A DNA stretch of 64,000 bases from Scolanthus callimorphus (lineage: Eukaryota; Cnidaria; Anthozoa; Actiniaria; Edwardsiidae), in assembly GCA_033964015.1 (NCBI GenBank), contig JAWWUD010000102.1, positions 1 to 64,000 on the forward strand, written 5' to 3'. Under the pieces are notes generated by a model. The model was given only the letters and a program-made list of their open reading frames with translations. It ran no database searches and was not told where the DNA came from. A program made the position numbers and the translations under genes. Positions 43,021 through 55,465 of the stretch are shown here, one piece after another (position 1 is the first letter of the stretch; each line of letters starts with the position of its first letter).

Positions 43021-45379
43021 AGTCCACAGAGGTATATGCTCCATCGCTGAATGTCACAAATAGTCGCCTTATTTGAATATGAATGGTCCTTTTGTTTGAT
43101 TATGCGTGACTATCTGGCAGTCAGCCACGAAGCAGATGCCTCCCCAGAGCGTTCCCCGCAATTTCTATTTGGATAAATGTCTATGTACACTGTGTATACT
43201 TTTTGGAGTGTCAGAATAAAAAAACATTACTGTTCAACTCAGGACTATGAAACTTCTGCCATGACCAGTACTTTATCTATGTTCACCAGCCCCTGTTATA
43301 CAATATTTTGAAACAAAGGCTGCTGATGGACATGGAATTCCAAAACTGGCGGGGGGTCTAACAAATGATTAAAGCGCTAATCAGAGCCAAAACATCACGC
43401 TAAGAACCCTACGAATATTTAAGGTTACGGATTACTTTCGTGGTAATTTTCATTAAAATCGCGAAAAAAAGTCGCATCTTCACAAGTGACACCTCATTTA
43501 AAGCTCATTTCTTCTCCTCAAATAAAAAACTTTATTTCTTTAATTTGATATAAAACAATTGTTTTAGGGAGCTTCCTTTCCGACGCATCTGGTCAAGTTT
43601 CGAGAGCTCAAGCACGCGGATTTACGATGCTTTCGTTCTTTAACAACATTTTACCATGGGTTTAGTTGTGTTCTAAACAACCGTGTTGGGATTTTTGACA
43701 TTTTAAAAAAAGCCGATTTTAGAGCCAGTTTTTGTGTCCGCTATAAAAAGTGTGAAAAAATCTTTAAAAACTAATCATAACTTGGAAAGGAAATCGAATT
43801 TCCAAAACCCCTTCACAGCTTTTCAGAACACATCTTAGTCAACGCTAATATGGTGTCAATGAACGAAATAGCAAATATTCGCCAGGGTTTGAACTCTAAA
43901 CAGTTGAACACCGGGAAGGGAATTTGGCTTTACAAAATTAAATTAAATTCTACACCATAGTTTATACAGTATTTATGTGGAAAAAAAATCAGGTAAATTG
44001 ACCCCCCACACCTCCGGAATTTCTAATCCCTTCCGTGGGGTGTGGGTGGGGATATATATTTTCTGGAACCACCCATTGTGATTAAATTTTGAAATTCTTG
44101 CCTGTAGTCGATGGAAAGTCACGAAGTCTACCGTTGGCCAACTGTACTGTAATAGAAAGGATTAAACTAATATCCTGTGCTCGATTCTCCCGTATAAAGC
44201 TGCGAATTACAACGCCAGAGCACAACTAATCGAGCCTAAAACCGATATATTTTACAGTGAAACATATGGAACATAATTACTTCCGGTCAAGTTTTTCCCC
44301 TCGACCCAGGACTCTCGCGGTTTTTCTTAAACCCTGATTTGGCTTATTGATTAACAAACCATTAGAATTCCAGTTGACACTTCATTTTTGATATAGCTGC
44401 TGTATTCTTTGAAAATTTCATATTATTTTCATTGAAATATAAAGAGAAGAAAATATTTGCCCTCGGCAGTCTCGATTCCAGGCTAGAATTCCAATTTGGA
44501 TCACAATAGAGAGAGGAACTGTGAAAAGGACTATTTGGTATTTTCTAAGCAATTCAATCTACTCATCTCAAGCTTCATCAGGAGAGACAGGCCCATCGAC
44601 GCAAGCACCCCCCCCCCCCCCCCCCCCCAGCCCCCACCCCCGCGACAAAAAGGTTCACATTTGTACAAAGTAAATAAAGCACTTCTATTACTTGCTTTTT
44701 CTAGCGAATTTTGACTAGCGGTTTCTCAATCAAACATACATTCATACCACATTGGTCCGCTTTTTCTAGATTAGACCCCCCCGCCCTACACACACACACA
44801 AAAAAAATCCCTGTCTAGGGGCCTGCGAGACCATAACGACTACTACATATTAACACAGAATGTTTTTTCCCTAGCTAAGCGAGCCCCGAAAATTCGACAA
44901 AATTCCCCGCTCCCTAGCTTTGCTCGACAATCCATTATACATACATATTTAAACACGGTAAAAAAATAGCAATTTTAATTTAAAAACATATAAAGGCTTT
45001 ATACACATTTACTAAAGCGTTTTACGTGATTGCCGTGTGGAAACCCGACAAATAATAATGCCGGTTTACTTCCGTTTGAAATGGCTTAAAAACTAGCAGT
45101 AAGATGGCATAGCAAGGTGGGAAACGTAATGGTCAACACTGGAACGGCCATAAACCCCACGCAGATTCCAATTCCTCTTGCTCAAACCAGTTTGCTTTCG
45201 ATAATTGAACAGCTCATGCAAGATATTTTCATCACTTTCAGTTGTCATAGCACGCAGATAGATTACAACTCACCTTAAACCTTGTTAGTGAAGCGCGAAT
45301 TCCGAGTATAAAGCGGATAATTAAAGCTGTAAACCTGATTTTCCTCCCTCCCTTTCGAGACTCGGAAGCTTTCCCTTCC
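43021..45379. other. Intergenic, no gene seen; C tract
   Basis: No coding sequence recognised. A run of about 20 C with a C-rich tail lies at 44,609-44,642. Confidence 0.5.
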
Positions 45380-45796
45380 CGGGGGGGGGTTCTTCACTTG
45401 TCGACCTGATAGGGGTGCTCGTCGTATTTTTTAGGGGTCAAAATCGACACTCAGGTATTTTTTAGGGGGTATCGGAGAAACATTGTGGCTTTCACTAATA
45501 AATGGTATTTTTTAGGGGTACGCAAATGAATGAAAGGGTCACAAACCAAGTAAAACGTTTTCTTTCTTTCTTTGTTCATTTATAGTTCTAAAATAAGCTT
45601 GTTTTGAGATGAAAAACAATAAACAATAACAAAAAAGGTTTATTGAACTGGTATTTTTTTAGGGGTCATTTTGTTTTATAAGGTATTTTTAGGGGCTGGA
45701 TTTTTTGCGTCCTGGTATTTTTTAGGGTATATTTTCCGATGTCCCGACGAGCACCCCTATCACTCTTACATGGGAGAACCCCCCCCCCCCCCCCGG
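45379..45796. mobile_element. G/C-tract-bounded repeat, copy 1
   Basis: Begins CCCGGGGGGGGGTTCTTCAC and ends GAGAACC followed by a C tract at 45,779-45,794. GGGGTGCTCGTCG near the left is inverted as CGACGAGCACCCC near the right. The interior repeats GGTATTTTTTAGGGGT several times. Confidence 0.65.
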
Positions 45797-46369
45797 TTTT
45801 CCCTTCCGTCTCAGAATTCCAAGAACTGTCACAATACACAATACATGTCACGCAAGCTCGTGGTTGTAAAGCGCTCGTATTATCATTATCGACCAAGTCG
45901 CAAAATTAAAAAAATTCCGAAATCGCTCAAACTTCATCTATCTCTACCCCTAAGGTATCTTAACTTTGGAAATTTTAGTTCGATCCGATTTTAATCACTC
46001 GGTTGACTGCACGTGAAGGGAAGCAAAATCTTATTTACCGTGGAAATCTCTAAAGTCGAAGCAAACTTGCCGAGTCTGCGTATTTTGGGAAAGAAAAGAT
46101 ATTGATGTTTTGCTTTTATTCAATCTTCGGGAAAACCCAGATTTCCGCGGCATTTTCACAACCTATTTATAGCTCTCACTTCTTTCATAGAGTGCTTCGT
46201 GAAAGATCGCAAATGATATTCGACCTCGAAAAAGGTGGGAAAATTATCAGCACAACTGTGTCGGAGTCTATCCACGTATCAGTCAGGAAAACCAAAATTT
46301 GCATTCTTAAAAAATATATATTTCAACATGTATCACGGGAAAAAATTATCTCATTTATTTGCAGAAAAA

Positions 46370-46440
46370 AATTGGACCCTCGACCCTCGACATTTTACCC
46401 TCGACCCTCGACGTCTTACCCTCGACACTCGACCCTCTAC
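46370..46440 (+). repeat. CCCTCGA short tandem repeats
   Basis: Iterated ACCCTCGACCCTCGAC words over about 65 bp; otherwise no gene in 45,797-46,684. Confidence 0.7.
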
Positions 46441-46684
46441 CAAAACCTACACTCCATTTGTAGGAGTCAGGACTGGCCACTCTAAAACCTTGGAAAACTG
46501 GAAAAAGAGAGGCTTATGCAACAATAGTCCTAATATATAGATTTAGGCCCTGCCTAAAAGCGGAGCTCCCAATTATACTAAATTAAAAACGTTATTTAAA
46601 AAAACAAATGTACTAGGTTTAATTTACAAGATGCAAATTTACGGGTGCCAAACAATAACTGTATATGGTTTGTTAAACCTTTGC

Positions 46685-47265
46685 TTAATCAATAAAAGTA
46701 CTTTCCGCGTGCTCTCTGGTTTCTTACAAACACGAGGGGGATGTTGGGAGAACTGATCAAACTTGATCAAGTTTTATCAGTTTGACCAACATTCCCCAAG
46801 TGTTTGTAAGAAACCAGAGAGCATGCGGAAAGTCCTTTTATTGCTTTTAGAAAATAACATACACACGCGCGACAGCGTTGCGTGACAATCGTGTTTCTCA
46901 GGTCTCTTACAAACACGCCTTTTAACCAATCAGAATGCGCACAATACACCATATAAAATAGGTGTTATTTTCTAATTAAGCAATAAAAGTACTTTCCGCG
47001 TGCTCTCTGGTTTCTTACAAACACGAGGGGGATGTTGGGAGAACTGATCAAACTTGATCAAGTTTTATCAGTTCGACCAACATTCCCTGAGTGTTTGTAA
47101 GAAATCAGAGAGCACGCGGAAAGTATTTTTATTGCTTTTAGAAAATAACATACACACGCGCGACAGCGTTACGTGACAATCGTGTTTCTCAGGTCTCTTA
47201 CAAACACGCTTTTTAACCAATCAGAATGCGCCCATTCACAATACAACATAGGTGTTATTTTCTAA
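46685..47265. mobile_element. Hairpin MITE, copies 2 and 3 in direct tandem
   Basis: Copies at 46,685-46,975 and 46,976-47,265, head to tail with no spacer. Each has the hairpin seen at 18.6 kb with a shorter loop and the same end TAGGTGTTATTTTCTAAT. Confidence 0.75.
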
Positions 47266-48151
47266 TGTATAATATAACAAGCCTGTGGGGTTTAATTAAA
47301 TGCTTTTCAGATAATCCTTGTAATAAAATTCCATGCAACATTTCTGATGTGAAAATCTCCCTAAATAAAACAACATGTGCTAGAAAGCAATGTAATTGAT
47401 AGTCAACACATCACACCCCTCCTAATAACAAGGATGCACAAATGTCTACATCTGTGTTTATCTGTACTCGTTTATTAGCCTCGCTGACTTTTACCCCTTC
47501 CCCCAAAAAAATCTGGAATCATGAAAATACATGAAAAAAGTTTATCGAAGCTGAAAATGTAGTCCTAAAAATATGTTGGACAATCCAATAATATTGATGG
47601 TTACCAAAACAAGATTAGGACCTGGTATTTTCCAAATTATAATATTATACAAAGGACCATTCGGTGGATTTCAAGACATTTCGGGTAAAATTTTCATGCC
47701 CCCTTCCCCCTTTGAGTTGAATTTTTTTCCATAACCCCTCAAAAACATTTTGTTTCGATTCCGGCATCCCCTCCCCCCTGAAAAAAACCTCACCCGTTCC
47801 TTCCTAACCCACACGCCTACCAAACACACACACTCGTCTTCTTCTTTTGCGGTTTATGTACGAATTGTCTAACTTACGGTTTTTGACTTATAATTGAACT
47901 ATTGATTTTTTTACTTGCTTCTCACCAATGACCTCCCCTTCAGGTTCTGTTTTTTAAGAATGACCCCTTTAGTCGCTGTTTTCACTTGATGACCCCCTCA
48001 AATCCACCAGCCCCCTCCTGGTAAAAAAAAATGAATGCTCCCCAAATAGATGTACAGGACTTTTGTGTCATTTCACATCACAGCTGTTTTCATTTTGGCC
48101 TTTCGCATAAAAGTGCAACAAATTCTGATGCATTTCTAGTAATCTTGGGGG
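47266..48151. other. Intergenic, no gene seen
   Basis: Low-complexity C/T-rich DNA (CCCCTTCCCCC words at 47,700-48,010); nothing coding recognised. Confidence 0.5.
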
Positions 48152-48862
48152 TAGGCACAGACAGATTCTGCTCAAAAATTCTTTAAAAGTTGCCGCAAAA
48201 TACCCTCAAAAGTTGCTCAAAAGTTGCCAAAATTCGAAAAAGTTGCTCACAGAATCAAAAAAGTTGCTCCCCAAAAAGGAGCATTTCTTCACGCTTGTCG
48301 CCTGATTTATTTAAAATGATAAAGAATCACTCAACTCAACATCTCCATAAAATGAGGCAATTATATTCTAAACACCATATGACATAATTATACTAATCAA
48401 TACGGTTGTTAAAAAGAGACTCACTTGCCGCCATTCTGTTGGCTTAGTAAAAAAAATGGGGAGTAGTTTGTAGTATCAAACCCATACAATAATAGCTGCT
48501 GCTACTATTTTTGAAAGAAACTATAAGGAAGCCCTTTTAGGTTATGTCACCTCAGCCCCATTTTCTCTAGCAATTTGAATAGGGTCTTCCGCCATTTTGC
48601 TTCTGCTTTATATTTGGAATGTGATACCCAACGAGATATCCATATCTTGGAGATACCTCTGAGCAGTGAGCACCCAAAGTGAAGAAAGTACTTTTTTATT
48701 ATCTTTTTAGCAAGATTTTTCATTCTGTGTTTGATTTGAAATGGCAAATGTATCACAAATTGCCATTTTGTTGTAAAAAATTCAATAGGAAATAGCGGAA
48801 ATGCGAAAAAGTTGCTCATAGTTGAAAAAAGTTGCTCAGAATTGAAAAATTGAAAACATTTT
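48152..48862 (-). mobile_element. hAT-like element, truncated copy
   Basis: Inverse of the element at 55,466-56,218. It keeps the TAGGCACAGACAGATTCTGC end at 48,152 but lacks the other terminus. A 90-codon frame (48,547-48,819, minus) is conserved with the full copy. Confidence 0.75.
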
Positions 48863-49055
48863 CTTGAAAAAAAGGGTTTACCAGTTCTAGGACATTTATG
48901 TTCATAGTTATGAATTTTGGTCTGCCTTTACGGAATTTAATATCCGTGACTTTAACTGAGAGAAAGTTCCAGTGGATAATTTCATAAGTATCTATCCATG
49001 ACTATTAATAATCTTTTTAAAATTTATTATCCACTATTCTCTCGTAGGTTTTCCC

Positions 49056-49430
49056 CCGGGGGGGGGGGGGGGGGGGCTCCCATATTTTTGGGGCGGGGGT
49101 GCTCGTCCTACCTTTTGGGTTTAAAATCAGTCATCTGCCCCCTTTAGGGGTAAATTCGAAAACTTTTTTTTCAGATAGGTACCTGTTAGAGGTCCGTTCT
49201 AGCAAATCAAGCAAATCACACTTGTTGGTAGCCTGAATTTCGGACGTATTTTCCCAAAAAAAATAATACGACAGAAAATTACGAGGGAAAATACGTCTTG
49301 TTAGTACCTTTTATTAGGGGTAAAAATCAACTAAGCTACGCCATATATGTTTGGTACCTTTTAGGGGTAAAGTCGAAAGTTCCCGATGAGCACCCCCGCC
49401 CTAAAAATAGAGGAGTTCCCCCCGGGGTTT
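49056..49430. mobile_element. G/C-tract-bounded repeat, copy 2
   Basis: A G18 tract, CTCCCATATTTTTGGGGCGG and GGGTGCTCGTCC, matched on the right by GATGAGCACCCCCGCCC and AGTTCCCCCCGGGG. The interior has several TACCTTTTAGGGGTAAA words. Confidence 0.65.
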
Positions 49431-49776
49431 TCTGCGTTTATTCTAGTGTGTATCGCATTTACCAAACGGATGAGTTAAAAATACAATAATGTTCACATAA
49501 GTCCTTTTATTATCCCCTGCTGATCTTTTGTCTTTTCCTCGAATGTGAAGTCAAAAACGGTTGTTTTTATGTACAACTTCTTCAAACCCGCGACACGCGA
49601 TCATAGAAAAATTCGCTCATTCGTTACATAAGTCACATTTCGTGGAGATGTATATTATCTTGTAAAGGTCAAACAATTTGAAGAGGAACTGGTGGCAGCT
49701 ATCTTCTAACACTTCTCAAATTACCCAATAGAACTTGTCCGCCCTTGTGTAGAATATCTCCCGAAAAGTGAAAATC

Positions 49777-50475
49777 ATGAAGGTGATCGTCGCTGGCTTG
49801 TCGAAAACAGGAACCAAATCTCTGGCAACAGCACTGAGAATTCTTGGATATCGAGTATGCGACACGGAACAGCACTGGAGTCATCACATGGAAATTTGGA
49901 ACAAGTATTACGAAGACAAAAACCCTCCGGATTATGTCTCCATGTATGAAGGTTTCGATGCCGTTACCGATTTGCCTTCCTGCTTTTTCTTTGATGATAT
50001 TTTCCAGGCTTTTCCTGACTCAAAAGTCGTGCTTTCGGTGCGCGATAGTGAGCAGGCTTGGCGTGATAGTATGGACAAAACTTTTGATATCTTTTCGTCG
50101 ACTTTCAATCAATGGTGGCTTGTTCTAGTGCGGTATTTGACCCCGACAGGCAGGACCTGGCACAAATTCTCACTCCTTTCATTAGATTTCCTGGATAAAG
50201 TCGACTACACGGCTCATAACGACAAAGCCAAGTCTGTTGTTCCTTCACAACAACTACTCGTATTCAACCTAAAAAATGGATGGAAGCCGCTCTGCGACTT
50301 TCTCGGCAAAGAGATCCCGAATGTCCCCTTTCCGCGCCGCAACGTCGGGAGTTCATACATCCCCGATATGATCAACAAATCCCCCACACTCAAACGCGCC
50401 TTCTGGGAATTGGTCGTCTTATTTGCAGTTCTATTTGCCTTCGTTGCGATAATATTATTTCTGATGATTAATTAA
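49777..50475 (+). CDS. P-loop sulfotransferase-like protein with C-terminal membrane anchor, 232 aa
   Basis: Intronless frame starting at ATG 49,777; upstream in-frame GTG is ignored. MKVIVAGLSKTGTKSLATAL carries the 5'-phosphosulfate-binding loop (G-L-S-K-T-G-T-K-S-L) near the N-terminus, and VVLSVRDSEQAWRDS fits the 3'-phosphate-binding strand and helix with a conserved R-D-x-x-x-x-W. VPFPRRN is the usual late motif (P-F-P-x-x-N). This pattern matches the short sulfotransferase-like family (Sulfotransfer_4 type) common in marine invertebrates. The last 25 residues (LVVLFAVLFAFVAIILFLMI) form a tail-anchor-like membrane helix. The substrate is unknown and true PAPS-dependent activity is not shown by sequence alone. 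No other gene lies within 5 kb. Confidence 0.88.
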   Translation: MKVIVAGLSKTGTKSLATALRILGYRVCDTEQHWSHHMEIWNKYYEDKNPPDYVSMYEGFDAVTDLPSCFFFDDIFQAFPDSKVVLSVRDSEQAWRDSMDKTFDIFSSTFNQWWLVLVRYLTPTGRTWHKFSLLSLDFLDKVDYTAHNDKAKSVVPSQQLLVFNLKNGWKPLCDFLGKEIPNVPFPRRNVGSSYIPDMINKSPTLKRAFWELVVLFAVLFAFVAIILFLMIN

Positions 50476-50939
50476 GGTGTGCTTGACAAGCACACGCAGT
50501 ACTCGGACCTTTAGTACATATGTATACACTCTAACACACTTGTTGAACTAATATATAACTAACTTCCCTCGTAATTTTGCTATTGCAATTTTGCCATTGT
50601 GTTCGTATTTGCAAATTTAAGCTCCTAAGTTTATACAGTTTATAGTATTCTAGCTGAGTTGATTTTTGCAGACCATTTTGAGGCCACATTTGTAATAACG
50701 TTGTGCCAGAAATGTCATAACAGCAACATTTGTAGTAACGCTGTGCCACATTTGTACCTGGGAAATCGCTTGAATTAGAACTTAGCCTAGGTGAATCCTT
50801 TTCGAACAAAATGTATCCTATAACACAGTTCCCCAAGTATGCAAGAAAATGGCGTGGTTTTGAAGTTCTGTGGCGCAGCTGTTTTTCCAGGTTTCTGTGC
50901 CAACAGTTTGACCTTGACCCCGCCCACATCACGTATTAT

Positions 50940-52300
50940 ATATACGTATTATATATATAGAGGATATTACACGGTGGTGCGAAGATAATTAGTTTTATTT
51001 TCGAGTGGCAAGAACAATATTTTACGAATGAGCGCAGCGAATGAGTAAAATATTGTTTTTGACACGAGAAAATAAAACTCATATCTTCAAGCCAGCGTGT
51101 AATTTTCTTTTTAGCGGAGCTCCTGTGCGGGCCGAAGACCCGCGCAAGCGGAGCACCATACCTAAGGGAAAAACGTATAGTATACTATATCGAGTTGATT
51201 TTTGAACGTCACGGGCATTATGGATCATTTTGATGACGTCATTGATGACGTAAGGGCGCGTGACTTTGGTGGAGAGTTCCTCTTATGGTCTTTGAAACTT
51301 TGTCAAAATTTGGCTTCTATAGAAGCTACCCTTCGAGAGATATGATTTTTTCTTTATTTTCTGGTATTAAACCTATAGCGTACGCCGTCCGTTCCGTGTA
51401 CACATGGGAACCCTTTGGTATGCAAAGAAAAAATTATATCTCCTCAAGGGAACATGCCAAGACAACCATACTTGGGATATATTGTCTATGCCACAAGGGG
51501 GGTGCTGTAACACGGACACGTGATGTGACGTCATCGATGACGTCATCTATGCTTGAAAAATCAATATCTCGTGAAGGGAAGACCTAAGACAACAAAACTT
51601 GGGTAGTGTAGTCTAGGCCACCAGATGAGCGAAATGAGGTGCTCACGTGATATGACGTCATCGATGACGTCATCTATGCTTGAAAAATCAATATCTCGCG
51701 AAGGGAAGACTCTAAGAAAACAAAACTTGGGTAGTGTAGTCTAGGCCACAAGATGAGCGAAATGAGGTGGTCACGTGATATGACGTCATCGATGACGTCA
51801 TCTACGCTTGAAAAATGAATATCTCATGAAAGGAAGACTCTAAACCAACCAAACTTGGGTAATGTAATCCAGGTCACCAGATGAGCGAAATGAAGTGGTC
51901 ACGTGATGTGACGTCATCGATGACGTCATCTATGCTTGAAAAATCAATATCTCGTGAAGGGAAGACTCTAAAACAACCAAACTTTGGTAGTGTAGTCTAG
52001 GTCACCAGATGAGCGAAATGAGGTGGTCACGTGATGTGACGTCATCGATGACGTCATCTAGGGAAGACTCTCAAACAACCAAACTTTGGTAGTGTATTCT
52101 AGGTCACTATATGAGCGAAATGAAGTGGTCACGTGATATGACGTCATCGATGACGTCATCTATGCTTGAAAAATTAATATCTCGTGAAGGGAAGACTCTA
52201 AAGCAACCATGTAAACCGTACACATGGGAATGAATCCCTTTCACTCACACAGAAAATTTTATAACCAGGAGCTCCGCTTTTAGCCAGTGGCTAAATCTAT
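50940..52300 (+). mobile_element. Repeat element carrying ~128-bp satellite units
   Basis: It begins with a palindrome (AACAATATTTTAC ... GTAAAATATTGTT at 51,007-51,057), is followed by GGAGCTCC near 51,116, and ends AGCTCCGCTTTTAGCCAGTG at about 52,270. Between 51,400 and 52,200 lie tandem units starting around ACGTGATGTGACGTCATC. GAGCTCCGCTTTTAG also marks repeats at 24,217 and 46,560. Confidence 0.6.
51526..52158 (+). repeat. Six spaced twin-CRE palindromes in tandem repeats
   Basis: TGACGTCATCGATGACGTCA, a perfect 20-bp palindrome with two CREB/ATF-type sites, occurs at 51,526, 51,653, 51,781, 51,909, 52,037 and 52,139, spaced 127, 128, 128, 128 and 102 bp. Confidence 0.9.
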
Positions 52301-54679
52301 ATATTACACAACCCACGTCTTACTCACAGGGAGCTCACCTTTACAGTTTAAATCAAGAAATTCATGTTACCTTTATATGGCAATGTAAGTAAGTATTAGC
52401 GCGTTCTGATATGCTACCAAGTCGCAGTTGACGACCGACAAAAGATAATCTCCTTGAAATAAAAATGAAAAATAAGATTTGCAGTGTAATCCACAACAAA
52501 GAATACTTGACATAGTATTTGTCTCATTGTACTAACTAAATCTAACATGTGACAAAGGAAAATCAAGGCTAGAATATCAGAAATGACCTGTTTACATAAG
52601 GCAAAGCAGGGCCAAAAAGTCAAGCTTACTCAAAACTATAATTCGAGTTTAGCCGGAGAAAATGAAACCTTGAGGGAGCCAACTAAAGCAGCAAAACGTA
52701 AAAGTTACATGTAAAGTCAGAATTTTCTCATCAGGAATGCAATAAACTTGGAAGCTAAAAATGTAAATAGCATAAGAAGCAATTTCAAGCTTTGTGCTTA
52801 CCGATAACTGATAGTGAAGTCGTTTCTTTCCTCCGAAAGTCTCCGTCGTGTTGAGTTGAATTCATTCTTACTTGGCAAGCTTTTGCACAAAGCCAATTTT
52901 CCTAAATACATTATTGCTGCGACGTTAGGAGCAGCAACATATTCGCTACGAAGAATGATTCGCTACGAAGAATGATTCGCTACGAAAGGACGAGATTTGC
53001 AGCCGGGCGCGATTTGCATAACACGATATTATTCGAGGTCGCTTCAACGGCCGGGCTGGACGGCTGTTGAGCCTCACAATCACGACGACACATTTTGCGA
53101 TGGGGGATGTAGACAGGAAATAGCACTCACCCATGAGATCTTCTGATATCGTCCGGCGAAACATCTCCGCTTTTGTAATGCCGGGTTTTACTGCATTTCA
53201 TGCCTTTTAAGGTACGTCTGAGACCAAATAAATGCTCACAACGATGAGCTGTACGTTTATTTTAACTAACAGCTCTACAGTCGGTATACAAATGTTTATT
53301 GTAATTCCCAAATTCCTCGGTTAAGCTGTTTGCCAAAGCAAAAGTGTCTCACCTTTTGTGGCAATGGTTTCTTCTACTTGAAAGGCCCAAAATGCAGTAA
53401 AACATGGCAACTATAGGCAACAGTCAATCAACGAGAATATAGCATCTCTACAAGAAGCAGCCGCTTACAGTCATGAATAAGTGTATACCAAGGCATGTAG
53501 ATTGTAAAATCGCGCTCGCAGCATTTTACTTTCAATTGAAACCGCTAGTAATATAATATTTTCTGTTATTGTCAATCCTGTTCAATCCTGTTCTGGCTCC
53601 CTGTTCGTAGATCTCATGTGAGTATTCGAAGAACACGTCGTTTGCAGCTTTTACAAAAGAAACTGTTGTTTTTCTTCAGAAGAACGCCGAAGTCTTGCTT
53701 CGCCGTGGGCCGGGTATTCTGCAATCTAGCCTTTGAATCTTTTGCAACTCCCTGATAGTTTCTCCAAAATGACTAAACAACATTATGAAATATCGGCGAA
53801 GGAATCGAATCCGAAGTATGTTAACAATCATTAGAGAATTCTTTTGAGCAAATTTGGCGTGGTTCGCACCCGCGAGTTTGTCTCAGTTTGACTCAACAAA
53901 AATTTCGTCTCAATGAACTCGAGTGAGCCGACGCGGGCGCGTGTTTTGTGAGTTTTTTCGGCGGGAAAATGAAGGAGCGACTTCCGGTCCGTGGCCTCTG
54001 CCAAGCAACGCGTCATACAAAGCACCGCGGCGCTGTGCTGGAGGACAAAATGACGCGCGCGCTCAGTGATCCAAGACGGACTGTGATTGGCTGTGTACAC
54101 GGGTCGCCAATAGCGCAAGTGCGCATGCGTAAATAAGAGCCCGCGATGTTTTCGTAAGCCGCTGAACGTATCGTTTTGGCTTGGATGGGTTGCTTTCTCA
54201 TGCGACGTTGAATGATACGTATGGGACTCCACTCCGTGCCTTCGGCACGGGGAATTCCGCTAATAATAATTTAAAAAAAAGGCTGTGATCTTGTGCGAGC
54301 CTGGCACTAGGCCATTTGTTTTGTCTGCGGCCACCCCGCATCCCGACGTGGTGAACTTGCATTTCCAGTAGCCGCACCCTCGCGTCCTCGGCGCCCCTCT
54401 CCCTTTATCGTTTGCGTTTGCAACGCAGGCTAATTATTCAAGCGCTTTGAGAGTTGACCGCTCAGGTATATAAAGGCATGGGCCGGGTGCTTTTCACAAA
54501 ATTGCGAAAAACACTGAAAAAAATGCCCTAGGGTAGATAAAGTGTCTTGCGTAGAATGTTTTTCGTTAAGGTTGCTCTACCCGGTTAGGCGTTTCATTTG
54601 GTGTAGTTGGTTGCCATATCAACGGGTTGCGTGACTTGTAAGAGCGTGACAATTTTCTTTCAGTTCTCTGCATTCGACG
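52301..54679. other. Intergenic, no gene seen
   Basis: Only short spurious frames. A small tandem repeat TTCGCTACGAAGAATGA (three units) lies at 52,941-52,990, and a palindromic CCGTGCCTTCGGCACGG at 54,235-54,251. Confidence 0.5.
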
Positions 54680-55425
54680 TAGTCAGGCGGCTAAGTCCAA
54701 ATTTTATTGCGAATTGTGCGTTTTCTGATAAAAGCATGAAACTTTCCAGGTTGAGACTTCAGAGGGTACTTGTTAATTTTTGATTGGGAGGCATCTCTGA
54801 AAAGTCTTTTACAGCAATAATTTAGACAATTCGGGCGGCCATTGTTCAGCCGCCATCTTGTCCTTATTCTACGAGATAAATTTATAGAGTGTAGCGCCAG
54901 ATCGACAAAACTCTAAAGATTTATGGCGAAGAGAAACGATCATTGGAATATGACAAGTGAACATTTGATAGTTAAATTACTTTTCTAGATGTTTTCCTCT
55001 ATTTACGAAAACATGTTTTCGAATTCCCAGTCAGACACTGTTTCGGAGATAGGAAATCAGGAAAAATATCGGCATTCTTCGGCACACAGATTGATATCAA
55101 CTTGCGACATAGCTACCAGAGTCTAGACCATATGTGCCAAGGTATTCATGGCCTCTGAATGAAAGAAAGTTGCAGGGATTTTGCTGCAGAGTCTGGAGAA
55201 TCACTTCACTGACTTGCACAGTAAGTGCCGCGAAACTCATGAATAACAAAGGACAAGATGGCGGCTGAACAATAGCTTTACGAGTTGTCTAAATAATTCC
55301 TGTAAAAAGAATTTTCAGAGATGCTTCCCAATCAAAAACTGACAAGCACCCGTAGGCCAATCATACTGGAAAGTTTCATGCTTTTATCATAAAACGCACA
55401 ATCATTTGGCTTAGCCGCCTGACTA
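54680..55425. mobile_element. Element with ~180-bp imperfect inverted termini
   Basis: TAGTCAGGCGGCTAAG at the left; inverse TTAGCCGCCTGACTA at the right. The termini extend through GCATGAAACTTTCCAG to GCCGCCATCTTGTCC at 54,853 and its inverse from 55,251. The 400-bp interior has no ORF. Confidence 0.7.
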
Positions 55426-55465
55426 ACGGGGATCATACCAATGGTTTTCCAATGGGTCTTATTAT

